Source of the DNA: Listeria cornellensis FSL F6-0969
GTDB taxonomy: Bacteria; Bacillota; Bacilli; Lactobacillales; Listeriaceae
Reading direction: 5' to 3'
Length of the DNA: 64,000 nucleotides
Assembly: GCF_000525855.1 (NCBI RefSeq)
Contig: NZ_AODE01000029.1
Span: 1-64,000 of the forward strand
In this document: in pieces, positions 26,907 through 35,783 of the stretch
Position numbering within the stretch: position 1 is the stretch's first letter
How the letters are laid out: each line of letters begins with the position of its first letter
The notes under the pieces: model-generated
Told to the model about the DNA's origin: nothing
The model's input: only the letters and a program-made list of their open reading frames with translations
The model's database searches: none
Made by a program: the position numbers and the translations under genes

Positions 26907-27719
26907 TTACTTCAACGCAGATTCCATCGACATTCCTGGGACCATTCGGATGCGTGGCAATGTGTACATGCCATCCTTTTTATTCGCTTTTCCAGACTCC
27001 GTCGTGAATCCCATCGCATATCCTGTCGCCTCAGCTGCGCGTATCGTATCTTCGTTATACCGACCAACTGGATAGCAGATGCTGTTCACCTTTTTGCCTG
27101 TTAGACGCTCCAGAAAAGCCTTTGAGTCTGTTAGTTCCTTCAACTGTTCCTCATAAGAAAGCTGATTTAATTCCTGATGATGAACCGTATGACTATCCAT
27201 TTCAATGCCGTACGCGCTCATCTCTTTCAATGCCGCTTCATCAAAATGATTATTTTTCGCAATTTTATCTGTAATCACGAAAATATTCGCTTTCAAGCCA
27301 TACTTTTTAAGAATCGGATAAGCTTGTGTATAATTATCTTGATACCCATCGTCAAACGTGATGGCGACTGGCTTATCTGGAACATTTTTACCCGTTTTGA
27401 GCAAGCCATCCAATTCGGCAAGTGTCACCGTATGATAGCCGTTATCGGCAAGCCATTTCATTTGTCTATCAAACTCGTTTGGAGGGATAATGAGATTATT
27501 TTTCACATGTGTGTTGATAGAATGATACATCAAAACTGGGATTTGCAGTGTTTCTGGATTCAAATCTGTTCCAAGTTGAACTGGTGGTTTTTCTTCTTTT
27601 ACGACGGGGGTTGGTTTCTTTTGTGGTGCAGGTTCTGAAGGCTTTGCTCCGTTCTGACCACATGCCACGATGAATAAACAACAAAAAATCGCACAACTTA
27701 TCCGTATAACTTGCTTCAT
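26907..27719 (-). CDS. Lipoprotein polysaccharide deacetylase (NodB domain)
   Basis: A 270-residue lipoprotein: signal peptide with lipobox (FIVAC), a Pro/Lys linker, and a carbohydrate esterase 4 domain. Metal and catalytic motifs are TFDDGYQDNY (motif 1, Asp pair) and HTVHHQEL (motif 2, His pair); PVLMYHSI and CYPVGRYNEDTIRAAEATGY are typical of the IcaB/PgaB and YadE-like group. It would de-N-acetylate an extracellular polysaccharide or peptidoglycan. Immediately downstream of the GntR gene on the same strand (22-base gap), so possibly controlled with it. Confidence 0.87.
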   Translation of the reverse strand: MKQVIRISCAIFCCLFIVACGQNGAKPSEPAPQKKPTPVVKEEKPPVQLGTDLNPETLQIPVLMYHSINTHVKNNLIIPPNEFDRQMKWLADNGYHTVTLAELDGLLKTGKNVPDKPVAITFDDGYQDNYTQAYPILKKYGLKANIFVITDKIAKNNHFDEAALKEMSAYGIEMDSHTVHHQELNQLSYEEQLKELTDSKAFLERLTGKKVNSICYPVGRYNEDTIRAAEATGYAMGFTTESGKANKKDGMYTLPRIRMVPGMSMESALK

Positions 27720-27741
27720 GTAAAAACTCCTTTTGCCTTTT

Positions 27742-28389
27742 TTATCTGAAAATAAATAAAATCCGATCGTTAATGATTTGCTTCACAATAGCGCGAGCTG
27801 CCTCATAGTCACGCGTCTCAATATAACGACCGCACGCCACATAATTATCTAGCGTTTTGTCAAAAAGCTTGGTCGCAGATTGAAATACATCTGTCTCACC
27901 AAACTCCAATAAATCGTCATAAAACTGATTGATAACCTGCAAATAATATTCGTTTTTGGCATAACTCAAAATTTCATTTAAGAACCAGCGCTGATACTCC
28001 ATGCACTGTCGCTCCGTAGCATCTTCCAGCCTCAAAAAACCAACCGCTTTCTCCGATACACGATGATTAGAGAAGGTCAGCGATTTCGCCTCTATTTTAT
28101 CAATAGTGCCCAACAAAAGTAGCTCCATAACATCAAGCATGGCAATATATCGTTCTTTGGTGATTGCGCAATTTTTAACGATAACCCCTTTATAATCCTC
28201 AAATTCTAAGTAACCATCTACCGTTAACATGGCAAAAGCTTTTCGAACCGGTGTCCTGCTTAATTCGAGTTCCCGAGACACCTCTGCCTCAATTAAACGC
28301 TGCCCCACTTGATACTCCCCGCGCTGAATTTTCTCCTTAATCATACGGTGCGCCTTACTTTCCAGTGTTTCATTCCCAGGTTTATTCAT
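27742..28389 (-). CDS. GntR family transcriptional regulator (FCD type)
   Basis: A 215-residue regulator with an N-terminal winged helix (HRMIKEKIQRGEYQVGQRLIE, SRELELSRTPVRKAFAMLTVDGYLE) and an all-helical C-terminal ligand domain of the FadR/FCD class. Start 28389 follows AAGGGGAG; the upstream extension lacks a site. It lies between a membrane-protein gene (22 bases upstream) and the polysaccharide deacetylase gene, all on the same strand; the ligand and targets are unknown. Confidence 0.83.
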   Translation of the reverse strand: MNKPGNETLESKAHRMIKEKIQRGEYQVGQRLIEAEVSRELELSRTPVRKAFAMLTVDGYLEFEDYKGVIVKNCAITKERYIAMLDVMELLLLGTIDKIEAKSLTFSNHRVSEKAVGFLRLEDATERQCMEYQRWFLNEILSYAKNEYYLQVINQFYDDLLEFGETDVFQSATKLFDKTLDNYVACGRYIETRDYEAARAIVKQIINDRILFIFR

Positions 28390-28411
28390 CGATTGACTCC
28401 CCTTGATTGAT

Positions 28412-29186
28412 TTAAAATATCGCTTTCCCATCAATGATTTCTTTTAAAATATCATTATTTGCAATCATCAATTCCATCTCACGATATGGCTGATACTCCG
28501 TGTTTTGCTCCATAATATAACTCGCGCTAAGCTCTTGAATATCCCGAGCTAAAGCCCGTGTACTACGTTTTTTAGCATCAGAAAAATGCGAAATCACATA
28601 GCCAATAATACGCAAAGCCGCTGCAAGAAAAATAACAAACAAAGCCAGCATGCCTGCAAGAAAAATACGATGCCCTTCTGGACTTGCCTCTAAAATAAAA
28701 ACCGCACCAAGCGCGGCAAAAATAAGCACAACAAGTAACGCTGCCAGATTTTTTATTGTAAAATTTTTCGTTAAAAACGCGTCGTCCTCTTCCATCACTT
28801 TTTGCAATATTCCTAGTTCCTCAGGCGAGGCAAACCCATTGCGCGCTAGGTAATTCCGAAGCAAACAAAGCTTCAACATATGCAATTTCTTAAAATCACG
28901 CATATGATACCTTCTCCACAATTCCTTCCGAGCTCTCTTAACAATTAATATGTAATAAAAAAGCAAAAAAAAGCACCGCATACCCAATAAGTCCGACCCA
29001 TAGTCCGCTAACACCAAAAGCCAAACCAAAAGCAGCCGGGAGGGCCAATAAAAGAACCATCAGCAAGCAAAAAATCCAGATTCGCTGCGTCATAAATCCA
29101 TATATTAAGTTATAATTACTAAGTTTCGTCCGATAAAACCGAACCAGCTTTTCCCCTGCCATAAACCAACACTCATTCCTTCTCAT
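28412..29186 (-). CDS. Membrane protein of unknown function, one homopolymer frameshift
   Basis: About 257 residues after repair of eight A's to seven (28964-28971): a short N-terminal part, two helices (IWIFCLLMVLLLALPAAFGLAF, LWVGLIGYAVLFLLFYYILIV), a basic linker RARKELWRRYHMRDFKKLHMLKL, two more helices (NLAALLVVLIFAALGAVFIL, IFLAGMLALFVIFLAAALRI) and a cytoplasmic tail. No recognised domain. AGGA lies 7 bases before ATG 29186; an internal ATG at 29162 is an alternative start. Likely cotranscribed with the downstream GntR gene. Confidence 0.62.
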
Positions 29187-29190
29187 TCTT

Positions 29191-29304
29191 TCATCCTAGT
29201 TTATCACGTAAAGCCAAATAATAAAAGCCACAGACCATAAAAAAGGCTGCAGCATAAACAAAAAAAACAGCACCAGGCGGGAATAAAGAGACTAGTTAAT
29301 CCAT
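29191..29304 (-). pseudogene. Degenerate small membrane-protein ORF
   Basis: Minus-strand frame ATG GAT TAA then LVSLFPPGAVFFVYAAAFFM and VCGFYYLALRDKLG before a stop five bases upstream of the next gene. The sequence after the TAA has one clear membrane helix and coding-like character. With the third codon as a sense codon it would be a 37-residue one-helix protein. Low certainty; there is no strong RBS. Confidence 0.3.
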
Positions 29305-29341
29305 CCCTAGAAAGCAAACACTTCCACCCGATTTTTAAAAA

Positions 29342-29386
29342 AAAGAATCACGCGCTATTATAAAAATAGTTCGTGACTCTTTCTTA
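29342..29386 (-). terminator. Terminator on the minus strand
   Basis: Imperfect 18-bp stem AAAGAATCACGCGCTATT / AATAGTTCGTGACTCTTT, followed on the minus strand by eight or more T's. Confidence 0.75.
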
Positions 29387-29443
29387 TTGTATATTGGCAA
29401 GCCATTTTCGATAGCCTATACACCACTTCCGTGCCGCCAAACC

Positions 29444-29567
29444 TCAGCGAGCCAGCAAATGCTTAGATCCTAGGCAAAAGCGAGTACCGAAGCGGAGCGT
29501 ACGATTTGTACGTTAGCATCGGAACACAGCTTTTAACGACGGAGATGAGCGTTTGCTGGCTCGCTGA
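29444..29567. repeat. Nested palindrome after the PepSY lipoprotein gene
   Basis: Outer 16-bp perfect arms TCAGCGAGCCAGCAAA (29444-29459) and TTTGCTGGCTCGCTGA (29552-29567). Inside are AAAAGC/GCTTTT and CCGAAGC...GCATCGG pairings and a central GTACGATTTGTAC. It begins 5 bases beyond the PepSY gene stop. The arrangement suggests a long cruciform or structured RNA; the 29187-29443 remainder holds a degenerate ORF and a terminator only. Confidence 0.75.
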
Positions 29568-29572
29568 ACCAC

Positions 29573-30188
29573 TTAGTCGTCTTGTTCGGTAGATAGTACT
29601 TCCAATGTTTTAGAATCCAATTTCACTTCAACTTCTTGATTACCATTCATGATTTGTACACTGAAATACGTTTGGTTTAACTCGCGTTCAATTGTCCATT
29701 CTTTCACTGTTCCAGCTTGTTGTTTAAGTGCTGCTGTCATCGCTTCTTGTGGTGTTTTAATCCCTGTTAAATCAAGTTTTTCGTTTGCTCGTTCATTACC
29801 ATTTGCATCTTCTGCATCTAGCTTCTCACTATTATCTTGTAAAATGGCTTTATTATCCGCATTGAATTTCATTTCAAACTCGTTGGAATCATCCACACCA
29901 TCAATTGTATAAACATATTTCCCAAGTTCTTGCGACAATTCAATCGATGTCACGTCAGCCTCAGGATGTTTATTTTTGAAAATTTCAACGGCATCTGTGT
30001 AGCTCATCGAAAATTTCTTGTTGTTCAAGTCTGTTGTCGATGTGTTCGAATTAGAATTGCTGTTTGTTCCTGAATCCGATGTTTGTTGCGTATTGTTAGA
30101 ATTATTATTTGTATCATCATCTCCACAAGCTGCGAGCGTTCCTACCATCACCGTTGTCATTGCGATTACACTAATTTTTTTTCCACAT
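29573..30188 (-). CDS. PepSY-domain lipoprotein, one homopolymer frameshift at the start
   Basis: Secreted lipoprotein of about 204 residues. After repair of eight A's to seven it starts MWKKISVIAMTTVMVGTLAAC with a lipobox, then an Asn/Ser/Thr-rich linker and two PepSY-like repeats (YTDAVEIFKNKHPEADVTSIEL..., TPQEAMTAALKQQAGTVKEWTIERELN...). PepSY domains bind or inhibit proteases at the cell surface in several families; the partner here is unknown. RBS AGGCAGGG before ATG 30188. Followed by the nested palindrome. Confidence 0.78.
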
Positions 30189-30278
30189 ATTTTATTCCCT
30201 GCCTTCTTTAGTTTATAGATATAGTCTAACATATAGCTACTATGCAATGCATCATACTAGAGACTTAGATTCTAGATT

Positions 30279-31267
30279 TCACTGAAAAATAATCGTTCGA
30301 AGCTCCTCTTCGGTGATTTTACCAAAATAAAGTGGTATGTTCACTTCCTCTAAAAAATCATCCAGTGCTTCCCGCGTATAGGCAACTCCTAGCAAACTAT
30401 TCTCGATCTCCTTCATATCCCCCACCGCAAAAAAGTCCCCAAAAATCTGCGCCATAGTAATACGCCCTTTTTCGACTTGGAATCGCATCTCCACAAGCCC
30501 ACCAGGGAATTTCTGTTCGCTTTTAACATTGAATTTAGGTGATTTACCATAATTCCAATCCCAATTCTGATAGCGCTCTTTTTGAATTTTACGAATCTGC
30601 GTCCAATCTTCCTCAGAAAAGACATAGGTTGGTATCTCCGTTGTTTGGAAAATAGATTGCAGTAAGATTTGTCGGAAAGCGTTGATATCCATGTCTTCAC
30701 GCAGATGTTCGCGAATATTGGTGACACGTGACCGAACGGATTTCACGCCTTTTGCTTGTAATTTCAGCGGATTTACATGCAGCGCTTTTTCCACATTAGC
30801 AAGGTTCACATCAAATAATAGCGTTCCGTGACTATACAGCCTGCCACCTGTTGCAAACTGCGCGTTTCCAGATATTTTTCGACCTGCAACCTCAATGTCA
30901 TTGCGACCGCTCAATTTAGCGTCCACACCCAGCTCGATTAGCGCCTCGATTATCGGTTTTGTAAATCGTTCAAAATTATTAAAACTCGCCCCATCATCTT
31001 TCGTAATGATGCTAAAACTGATATTGCCCTCATCGTTATAAACCGCACCGCCTCCAGAAAGCCTCCGCAAAACTTGGACCTCTTGTTCTTCTATATAGCA
31101 TGATTAATCTCAGCTAACGTATTCTGGTTCTTCCCAACAATCACCGCCGGATGCATCCTGTAAAACATCACATACGTCTCATTCGCATCCAAATAGCGTA
31201 ACGCAAATTCCTCTATCGCAAAATTCTCTGTCTGATCTAAACAGTCTTTCGTATCAATATAAATCAC
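30279..31267 (-). CDS. lplA: Lipoate-protein ligase, one single-base deletion
   Basis: About 329 residues after repair, normal for LplA. It activates free lipoate with ATP and attaches it to lipoyl domains of 2-oxoacid dehydrogenases and GcvH. Motifs: FAIEEFALRYLD, MHPAVIVGKNQNTLAEIN, VLRRLSGGGAVYNDEGNISFS and the C-terminal accessory domain (EQKFPGGLVEMRFQVEKGRI). The break near 31100 is one missing T (HAYIEEQEVQ is expected). The start is GTG 31267 with GGAGAG seven bases upstream. By context equivalent to lmo0764. Confidence 0.88.
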
Positions 31268-31285
31268 TAACTTCTCTCCATCCAT

Positions 31286-31326
31286 AAAAAAGCTTGAAAC
31301 AGTAGTTATCCATCTGTGTTTCAAGC
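31286..31326 (-). terminator. Terminator after the phosphoesterase gene
   Basis: Stem GCTTGAAACA / TGTTTCAAGC with six T's on the minus strand; separates the phosphoesterase transcript from lplA. Confidence 0.83.
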
Positions 31327-31334
31327 CCGTCTTG

Positions 31335-32204
31335 TCATTTATGTCGCAATATAATGATTGGTAAATCGGGTTCATTGAAAATGCGTGGTACAAGTGTTGC
31401 GTTCCCAACCCCGCGGCTAATAATCATCGCCTTACCGTTCGCCTCTTTCAACCCCGCGGTCCATTTCGGCATAAAACCTTGGTGCGGCGCATATAAACCT
31501 TCCGTGAAAGGCAATCGAACTTGTCCACCATGGGCATGCCCACAACAAACGAGATCAACCGGAGCTTGTTGGTATAGTGGCCATTTTTCAGGTCGATGGG
31601 ATAATAAAAAGGTAAAAATAGAATCAGGAATCCCAGCTGTCGCTTCCTCCAGTTCCGCCTGCACAATTTCTTCCTCACGTGCGATTTCTTCAGCGAATGT
31701 AAACTGGTGCGGTTTCTGAATCAGCATACTTGGATCATCAATACCCGCTAAGGCAAACGATTTACCGTCACGCTCGATATGCACATGTTGATTCTGTAGA
31801 TAGGTAATTCCAGCTTTCTCTAATTCTGGCAACAAGTCTTCCAAATTCGCGCTTCGTGCCTCGTGATTGCCCGTCACATAATAAATAGGGTAACGCCTTG
31901 CAAGCTTTCGCATCAACGTTATCGCTGTATTAATGCCCTCATCCCCATCCAACAAATCGCCTGTCACGACAATGATATCCGGATCAATCGCCCAAATCTT
32001 CTTGATCAACCGGTGATTGTAGCGCCCAAACGTATCGCCATGCACATCCGATAATTGCAAAATTCGAAATCCATCCAACTCCGGTGCAATTTTGGTGGAA
32101 GCAATGTTGTAATTCGTTGTTCTGAGCTGTTTCGTTGACCAATACGCGTATCCTGTAAAAGCAAGCGCAGCAAAACCTGTAACCTTTAAAAACTTATTTT
32201 TCAT
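31335..32204 (-). CDS. Membrane-anchored metallophosphoesterase
   Basis: A 289-residue calcineurin-like phosphoesterase with an N-terminal signal-anchor. All metal-site blocks are present: LSDVHGDTFG, VVTGDLLDGDEG, YVTGNHEARS, LLSHRP and CCGHAHGGQVRLP. This order matches the YkuE/YaeI class acting on the membrane surface; the substrate (possibly a phospholipid or nucleotide) is not known. ATG 32204 starts MKNKFLKVTGFAALAFTGYA. Lies between hflX and lplA, each with its own terminator or leader. Confidence 0.85.
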   Translation of the reverse strand: MKNKFLKVTGFAALAFTGYAYWSTKQLRTTNYNIASTKIAPELDGFRILQLSDVHGDTFGRYNHRLIKKIWAIDPDIIVVTGDLLDGDEGINTAITLMRKLARRYPIYYVTGNHEARSANLEDLLPELEKAGITYLQNQHVHIERDGKSFALAGIDDPSMLIQKPHQFTFAEEIAREEEIVQAELEEATAGIPDSIFTFLLSHRPEKWPLYQQAPVDLVCCGHAHGGQVRLPFTEGLYAPHQGFMPKWTAGLKEANGKAMIISRGVGNATLVPRIFNEPDLPIIILRHK

Positions 32205-32254
32205 AGCCTCTATCCTTCACATCTTTTTCCCCATTATAACAAAGAATTCGCTTC

Positions 32255-33529
32255 TTAGCTTTCTTTTTGAGTATCCTCACTGATAAATTCGGCATATTTC
32301 ATCCGATCTGATTCTTGCGCATTTACTCGCAGAACCGTTCCCTCATTTTCGTAGGCCGTTTCAAGTACATCTGCATGTTCATTCAAGTAAGAAACCACGT
32401 CGCCACGATCAAATGGAATCACAAAAGTTACCGTTTTATAATCATTAAACACCTGCTCTTTAATCATATCGATCAGCAACTCAAGCCCTGTGTCCTCTCT
32501 CGCAGACAAGTACAAGCTGTCGCCCTCGCGTCTTGGAAACATCACATTCGTCGCCAAATCTGCTTTATTATACGCAAAAATGAGAGGACGATCCGTAATA
32601 TCCAGTTCCGCCAGCGTTTCCTCCGTTGTTTTTATCATCGCCTCAAAATGTTCGTGCGACACATCAACAACATGAATCAACACATCTGCTTCCGCGGCTT
32701 CTTCTAGCGTCGAGCGGAAAGCCTTCACCAAGTTATGCGGCAATTTACTAACAAAACCAACTGTATCTGTGAGCAAAAACTGTTTTTTGTCCGGTAACAC
32801 AATTTCGCGAACACTCGTTTCAAGCGTGGCAAACAACATATCCTTCTCAAAAACCTGCTTGTTCGCTGTCTGGCTATGCGCTGTGACCATCGCATTCATA
32901 ATCGTCGACTTACCAGCATTCGTATACCCCACAAGCGACACAACCGGAATCTCATTTTTTTGTCTCTGACGACGCTGTACTTGCCGTTCCGCCACGAGAC
33001 CATCCAGTTCCTTATTCAACTGACTGATTTGGTTTTTAATCCGACGCCGATCCATCTCCAGTTTCGTTTCCCCAGCACCGCGATTTTTCAGTCCACCTTT
33101 TCCACTTTGCTGATCCATACCCTCACCTTGACCAACGACGCGCGGCAGCTCATATTTCAATCGGGCAACCTGAACTTGCAGCTGCGCCTCTCTCGTTTTC
33201 GCCCGTTCCGCAAAAATATCTAAAATAAGACGCGTCCTGTCCATCACTTCGATTTCAAGTAGTTCTTCTAAATTCCGAATTTGCGAAGGCGCTAACTCAT
33301 CATTAAAAATAACGAGGTCGACATCTTCATAATCCGCCAAACTCTTGATTTCATCCACTTTTCCTTTTCCTACATACGTCGCTTTATTTTTGCGATCCAA
33401 TTTTTGCGTAATTTCACCAACCGGTTCAATTGCATTAGCCTCCGCCAAATTGGCAAGCTCCGCCATCGAATACTCAAAGTCGGCTTGTTGCATTGTAATC
33501 CCTACTAATATAGCTGTTCTAGTCATCAT
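32255..33529 (-). CDS. hflX: HflX-type ribosome-splitting GTPase (HflXr-like)
   Basis: A 424-residue GTPase. N-terminal HflX domain (ATYVGKGKVDEIKSLA, VIFNDELAPSQIRNLEELLEIEVMDRT in parts), coiled-coil linker, then G1 LVGYTNAGKSTIMNAM, G3 DTVGFVSKLP, G4 YNKADLA. HflX splits stalled 70S ribosomes. Listeria has two copies; the one at lmo0762, called HflXr, gives macrolide/lincosamide resistance and is induced through an attenuator with an upstream peptide. This gene has the same kind of leader (33612-33947) and the matching neighbourhood, so it is most likely hflXr. Two ATGs at 33529 and 33526 follow GGAGGAATGA. Confidence 0.9.
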   Translation of the reverse strand: MMTRTAILVGITMQQADFEYSMAELANLAEANAIEPVGEITQKLDRKNKATYVGKGKVDEIKSLADYEDVDLVIFNDELAPSQIRNLEELLEIEVMDRTRLILDIFAERAKTREAQLQVQVARLKYELPRVVGQGEGMDQQSGKGGLKNRGAGETKLEMDRRRIKNQISQLNKELDGLVAERQVQRRQRQKNEIPVVSLVGYTNAGKSTIMNAMVTAHSQTANKQVFEKDMLFATLETSVREIVLPDKKQFLLTDTVGFVSKLPHNLVKAFRSTLEEAAEADVLIHVVDVSHEHFEAMIKTTEETLAELDITDRPLIFAYNKADLATNVMFPRREGDSLYLSAREDTGLELLIDMIKEQVFNDYKTVTFVIPFDRGDVVSYLNEHADVLETAYENEGTVLRVNAQESDRMKYAEFISEDTQKES

Positions 33530-33615
33530 TCATTCCTCCAGTGTTTTTTATTTTTTACACGTGCGAGGGAAATAGAGATAGTCATCGCCCCAAAATAAGA
33601 AGTTCTAGGCACAAC

Positions 33616-33645
33616 AAAAAGAAGCAGACAATTCATCTGCTTCCC
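33616..33645 (-). terminator. Attenuator terminator in the hflX leader
   Basis: Minus-strand stem GAAGCAGA / TCTGCTTC with a 6-base loop followed by TTTTTGTTG, about 90 bases before hflX and downstream of the leader peptide. It should stop most transcripts unless the leader peptide ribosome stalls. Confidence 0.8.
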
Positions 33646-33834
33646 CGTCCATATCAACACGCATCCTAAGCAAAAATCTAGACACGCGAAAATATTTAGT
33701 TTTAGGGTTCCTTTTGTGAAAAGGCAGACCAATCCCGTCGTTGAGTTCAGCACACACCTCGTGGAAAGCTACGACAACCGCTCGATTCGCGTGTAGTCGA
33801 ATTATCCTCCGTTTGTTCTGAACTCGTTCTCGCA

Positions 33835-33885
33835 CTATTTAGTTACGTTTAGCGAATTTGGAATTCTAAGTCTAACATACCACAT
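33835..33885 (-). CDS. 16-residue leader peptide of hflX
   Basis: ATG 33885 encodes MWYVRLRIPNSLNVTK then TAG. CGGAGGG lies 8 bases upstream, a strong ribosome site. It sits between a clear promoter and an intrinsic terminator ahead of hflX. The basic/hydrophobic sequence (VRLRIP) is of the kind on which macrolide- or lincosamide-bound ribosomes stall. In L. monocytogenes, hflXr is reported to be controlled by a short upstream ORF in its leader; this is the presumed counterpart. Confidence 0.75.
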   Translation of the reverse strand: MWYVRLRIPNSLNVTK

Positions 33886-33918
33886 CTGGACAACCCTCCG
33901 ATCATTTTAATTAGTCAC

Positions 33919-33947
33919 ATTGTAACATGGTAAAAAGCGGTTTGCAA
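33919..33947 (-). promoter_or_regulatory. Promoter of the hflX leader transcript
   Basis: Minus-strand TTGCAA (33942-33947) and TACAAT (33919-33924), 17-base spacer. Transcription would start near 33912, about 27 bases before the leader peptide ATG. Confidence 0.75.
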
Positions 33948-33951
33948 GTCA

Positions 33952-34461
33952 TTAAATCAATTTGGACATCCAATATGTATCGTAATAATCAGTGCCAATC
34001 ATGAAGGAATCACGGTGCGTCCCTTCAATTTCATAACCAAGATTTTGATATAAATGCAGGGCGGCCAGATTCTCACACAACACACCTAACTCAATTCGGC
34101 GCACCACGCCACGCGCTTTTGCCCATGTTTCCATATGCGTAAATAATCGCGTCGCTACACCTTGCCCCCAGCGCGATTTCAGAACACCGACAGCGATATA
34201 AACACTATGCTGCATCCGATTCGGCGGGTTTCCATCCGCTATCAAAAAGCCGACCAACTCATCCGTCTCCATGTCCTCTGCCACTAAAATAAGCGAATAC
34301 GGTAAATCTGCAAAAAACTCAATCCGTTTTCGCGCATCCTTCGTCGTAATCTCTCTTTCCCCAGCGCCATAGAGCATGTAATCCGTCTCGCCATCTATTT
34401 GTAATTGCATCTTCGCAAATCGTTTCGCGTCATACTCACAAGCTTCCCGTATCTGGATCAT
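33952..34461 (-). CDS. GNAT family N-acetyltransferase
   Basis: A 169-residue acetyltransferase. The acetyl-CoA loop region SRWGQGVATRLFTHMETWAKARG, the following RRIELGVLCENLAALHLYQNLGYEIEGT and the RimI-like ending DYYDTYWMSKLI are characteristic. It resembles YjdJ/SpeG-like small-molecule or peptide acetylases; substrate unknown. Start 34461 is preferred because the longer frame's ATG at 34491 is practically on top of the -10 element TATAAT (34494-34499). Confidence 0.8.
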   Translation of the reverse strand: MIQIREACEYDAKRFAKMQLQIDGETDYMLYGAGEREITTKDARKRIEFFADLPYSLILVAEDMETDELVGFLIADGNPPNRMQHSVYIAVGVLKSRWGQGVATRLFTHMETWAKARGVVRRIELGVLCENLAALHLYQNLGYEIEGTHRDSFMIGTDYYDTYWMSKLI

Positions 34462-34502
34462 TCTCCACGCATCCTTTCGCTCATCCTTCATTATTATAAC
34501 AG

Positions 34503-34544
34503 AAAAAAAAAAACGCAGCGCCTAGGTTGATGCGCTGCGTTTTC
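34503..34544 (-). terminator. Terminator of the Mhq-like operon
   Basis: 12-bp perfect stem AAAACGCAGCGC / GCGCTGCGTTTT with ten T's on the minus strand. Its tail overlaps the GNAT promoter. Confidence 0.88.
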
Positions 34545-34556
34545 CAAATATAATTC

Positions 34557-35174
34557 TTATTTAGGCCGTTCCACTACAAAAGTCTCCCCCAATTTGGCGT
34601 AATTATTTCCCGCTAAACGCGCCACAGGCTTCAGTTCATCCGTCAAAACATACTGCTTTTCTACATCAAAAACAGACGTATCTGCATGATAAAATACCAC
34701 CCGAGCTAAAATCAAATCTGTGACAGGTTCTCCCGCATCATTCGAAATCGGAATATGCTGAAACAGTTTTGCTTCCATTCGAATTTTGCCTTCTTTGACC
34801 CCTGGAACCGCCACTTTTTCACTCGGAATCACTGTCAAGCTCGTCGCGTCCAACTCATTTATCTCTGGCGTAAGCCTCGCCGCCGTCTTGTTCATCTCCG
34901 CCGTCAAATCCTCATCCACAATATGAATCACCAGCTCACCCGTCTCGAGAATATTCCGCGCCGTATCCTTCATCTGCCCACTATCCCGTTGAATCGCAAT
35001 CGACACAATCGGCGGCTGACTCGACACCACATTGAAAAAACTAAACGGCGCCGCATTCAACACACCATTTTCTGATGCCGTCGTCACAAAAGCAATCGGT
35101 CTCGGAATAATCGCCCCACTCAAAAACTTATAATTATCCTGCGGTGATAACTCGTTCGCATCCATCCTAATCAT
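34557..35174 (-). CDS. Flavin reductase-like FMN-binding protein
   Basis: A 205-residue split-barrel flavoprotein of the DIM6/NTAB (flavoredoxin) family: FLSGAIIPRPIAFVTTASENG, NAAPFSFFNVVSSQPPIVSIAI and KDTARNILETGELVIHIV. It binds FMN and may supply reduced flavin or act on quinones. ATG 35174 (MIRMDANELSPQDNYKF) overlaps the esterase stop codon, so translation is coupled. Last gene of the four-gene operon with two ring-cleaving dioxygenases and an esterase. Confidence 0.87.
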   Translation of the reverse strand: MIRMDANELSPQDNYKFLSGAIIPRPIAFVTTASENGVLNAAPFSFFNVVSSQPPIVSIAIQRDSGQMKDTARNILETGELVIHIVDEDLTAEMNKTAARLTPEINELDATSLTVIPSEKVAVPGVKEGKIRMEAKLFQHIPISNDAGEPVTDLILARVVFYHADTSVFDVEKQYVLTDELKPVARLAGNNYAKLGETFVVERPK

Positions 35175-35775
35175 GCTGGGCCACATACCAATCACGCGCG
35201 GCTTCGACTTCCACCATCGTCAAATTATGCCCATTTTGCGTCCAAAGCGACTCAACCGCCGCCCCTCGTTGACTCAGCGCATCAATCAAAGACTGAGATC
35301 CCGCCGCCGTCACTAACGGATCATTCACGCCCGCCGTCACAAAAACAGCCGCCTGATCCAACGTGAAATCAGGCATCGCCTCACCAGAAGGCATCGCATG
35401 GAACAATATCGCTTTTTGAAAACTAGCAGCATCCGTCAAAATCGCATTCGCCGCGATGTTCGCGCCATTTGAATAACCAACCGCCACCACATGCTCCGCG
35501 TCAAAATCATATTTTTGCGCTAATACCTTAATTTCCGTCACTAATTCTCCTGTTTTCTCCTTCAAACTCGCCAAATCAAACGATCCATCCGCATATCGTG
35601 CAAAAAAACGATTCGCTCCATGTTCCGAAATGTCACCACGAAATGATAGCACACTCGCGTCTGGCGCAATAATCCCCGCCAATTCCAACAACGACTGCTC
35701 ATCACCTCCCGTCCCATGAAGCAAAACAAGCGGCATCAAATCCTTATTTTTCCCTTGTATAAAAATATGTTCCAT
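35167..35775 (-). CDS. mhqD: MhqD-like carboxylesterase/hydrolase
   Basis: A 202-residue alpha/beta hydrolase with LVLLHGTGGDEQSLLELA, nucleophile motif VAVGYSNGANIAANAIL (Ser around residue 107), the GVNDPLV acid loop and QNGHNLT His. It matches the phospholipase/carboxylesterase group that includes B. subtilis MhqD, which is coexpressed with ring-cleaving dioxygenases under quinone stress. RBS AAAAGGAG before ATG 35775. Nine bases after the previous dioxygenase. Confidence 0.82.
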   Translation of the reverse strand: MEHIFIQGKNKDLMPLVLLHGTGGDEQSLLELAGIIAPDASVLSFRGDISEHGANRFFARYADGSFDLASLKEKTGELVTEIKVLAQKYDFDAEHVVAVGYSNGANIAANAILTDAASFQKAILFHAMPSGEAMPDFTLDQAAVFVTAGVNDPLVTAAGSQSLIDALSQRGAAVESLWTQNGHNLTMVEVEAARDWYVAQHD

Positions 35776-35783
35776 CGCTATTC

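Noticed and set aside
33616-33885. A stable non-coding RNA such as 6S, SRP or tmRNA upstream of hflX
   Set aside because: None of the conserved sequences of these RNAs is present, while promoter, leader peptide and terminator fit an attenuator.
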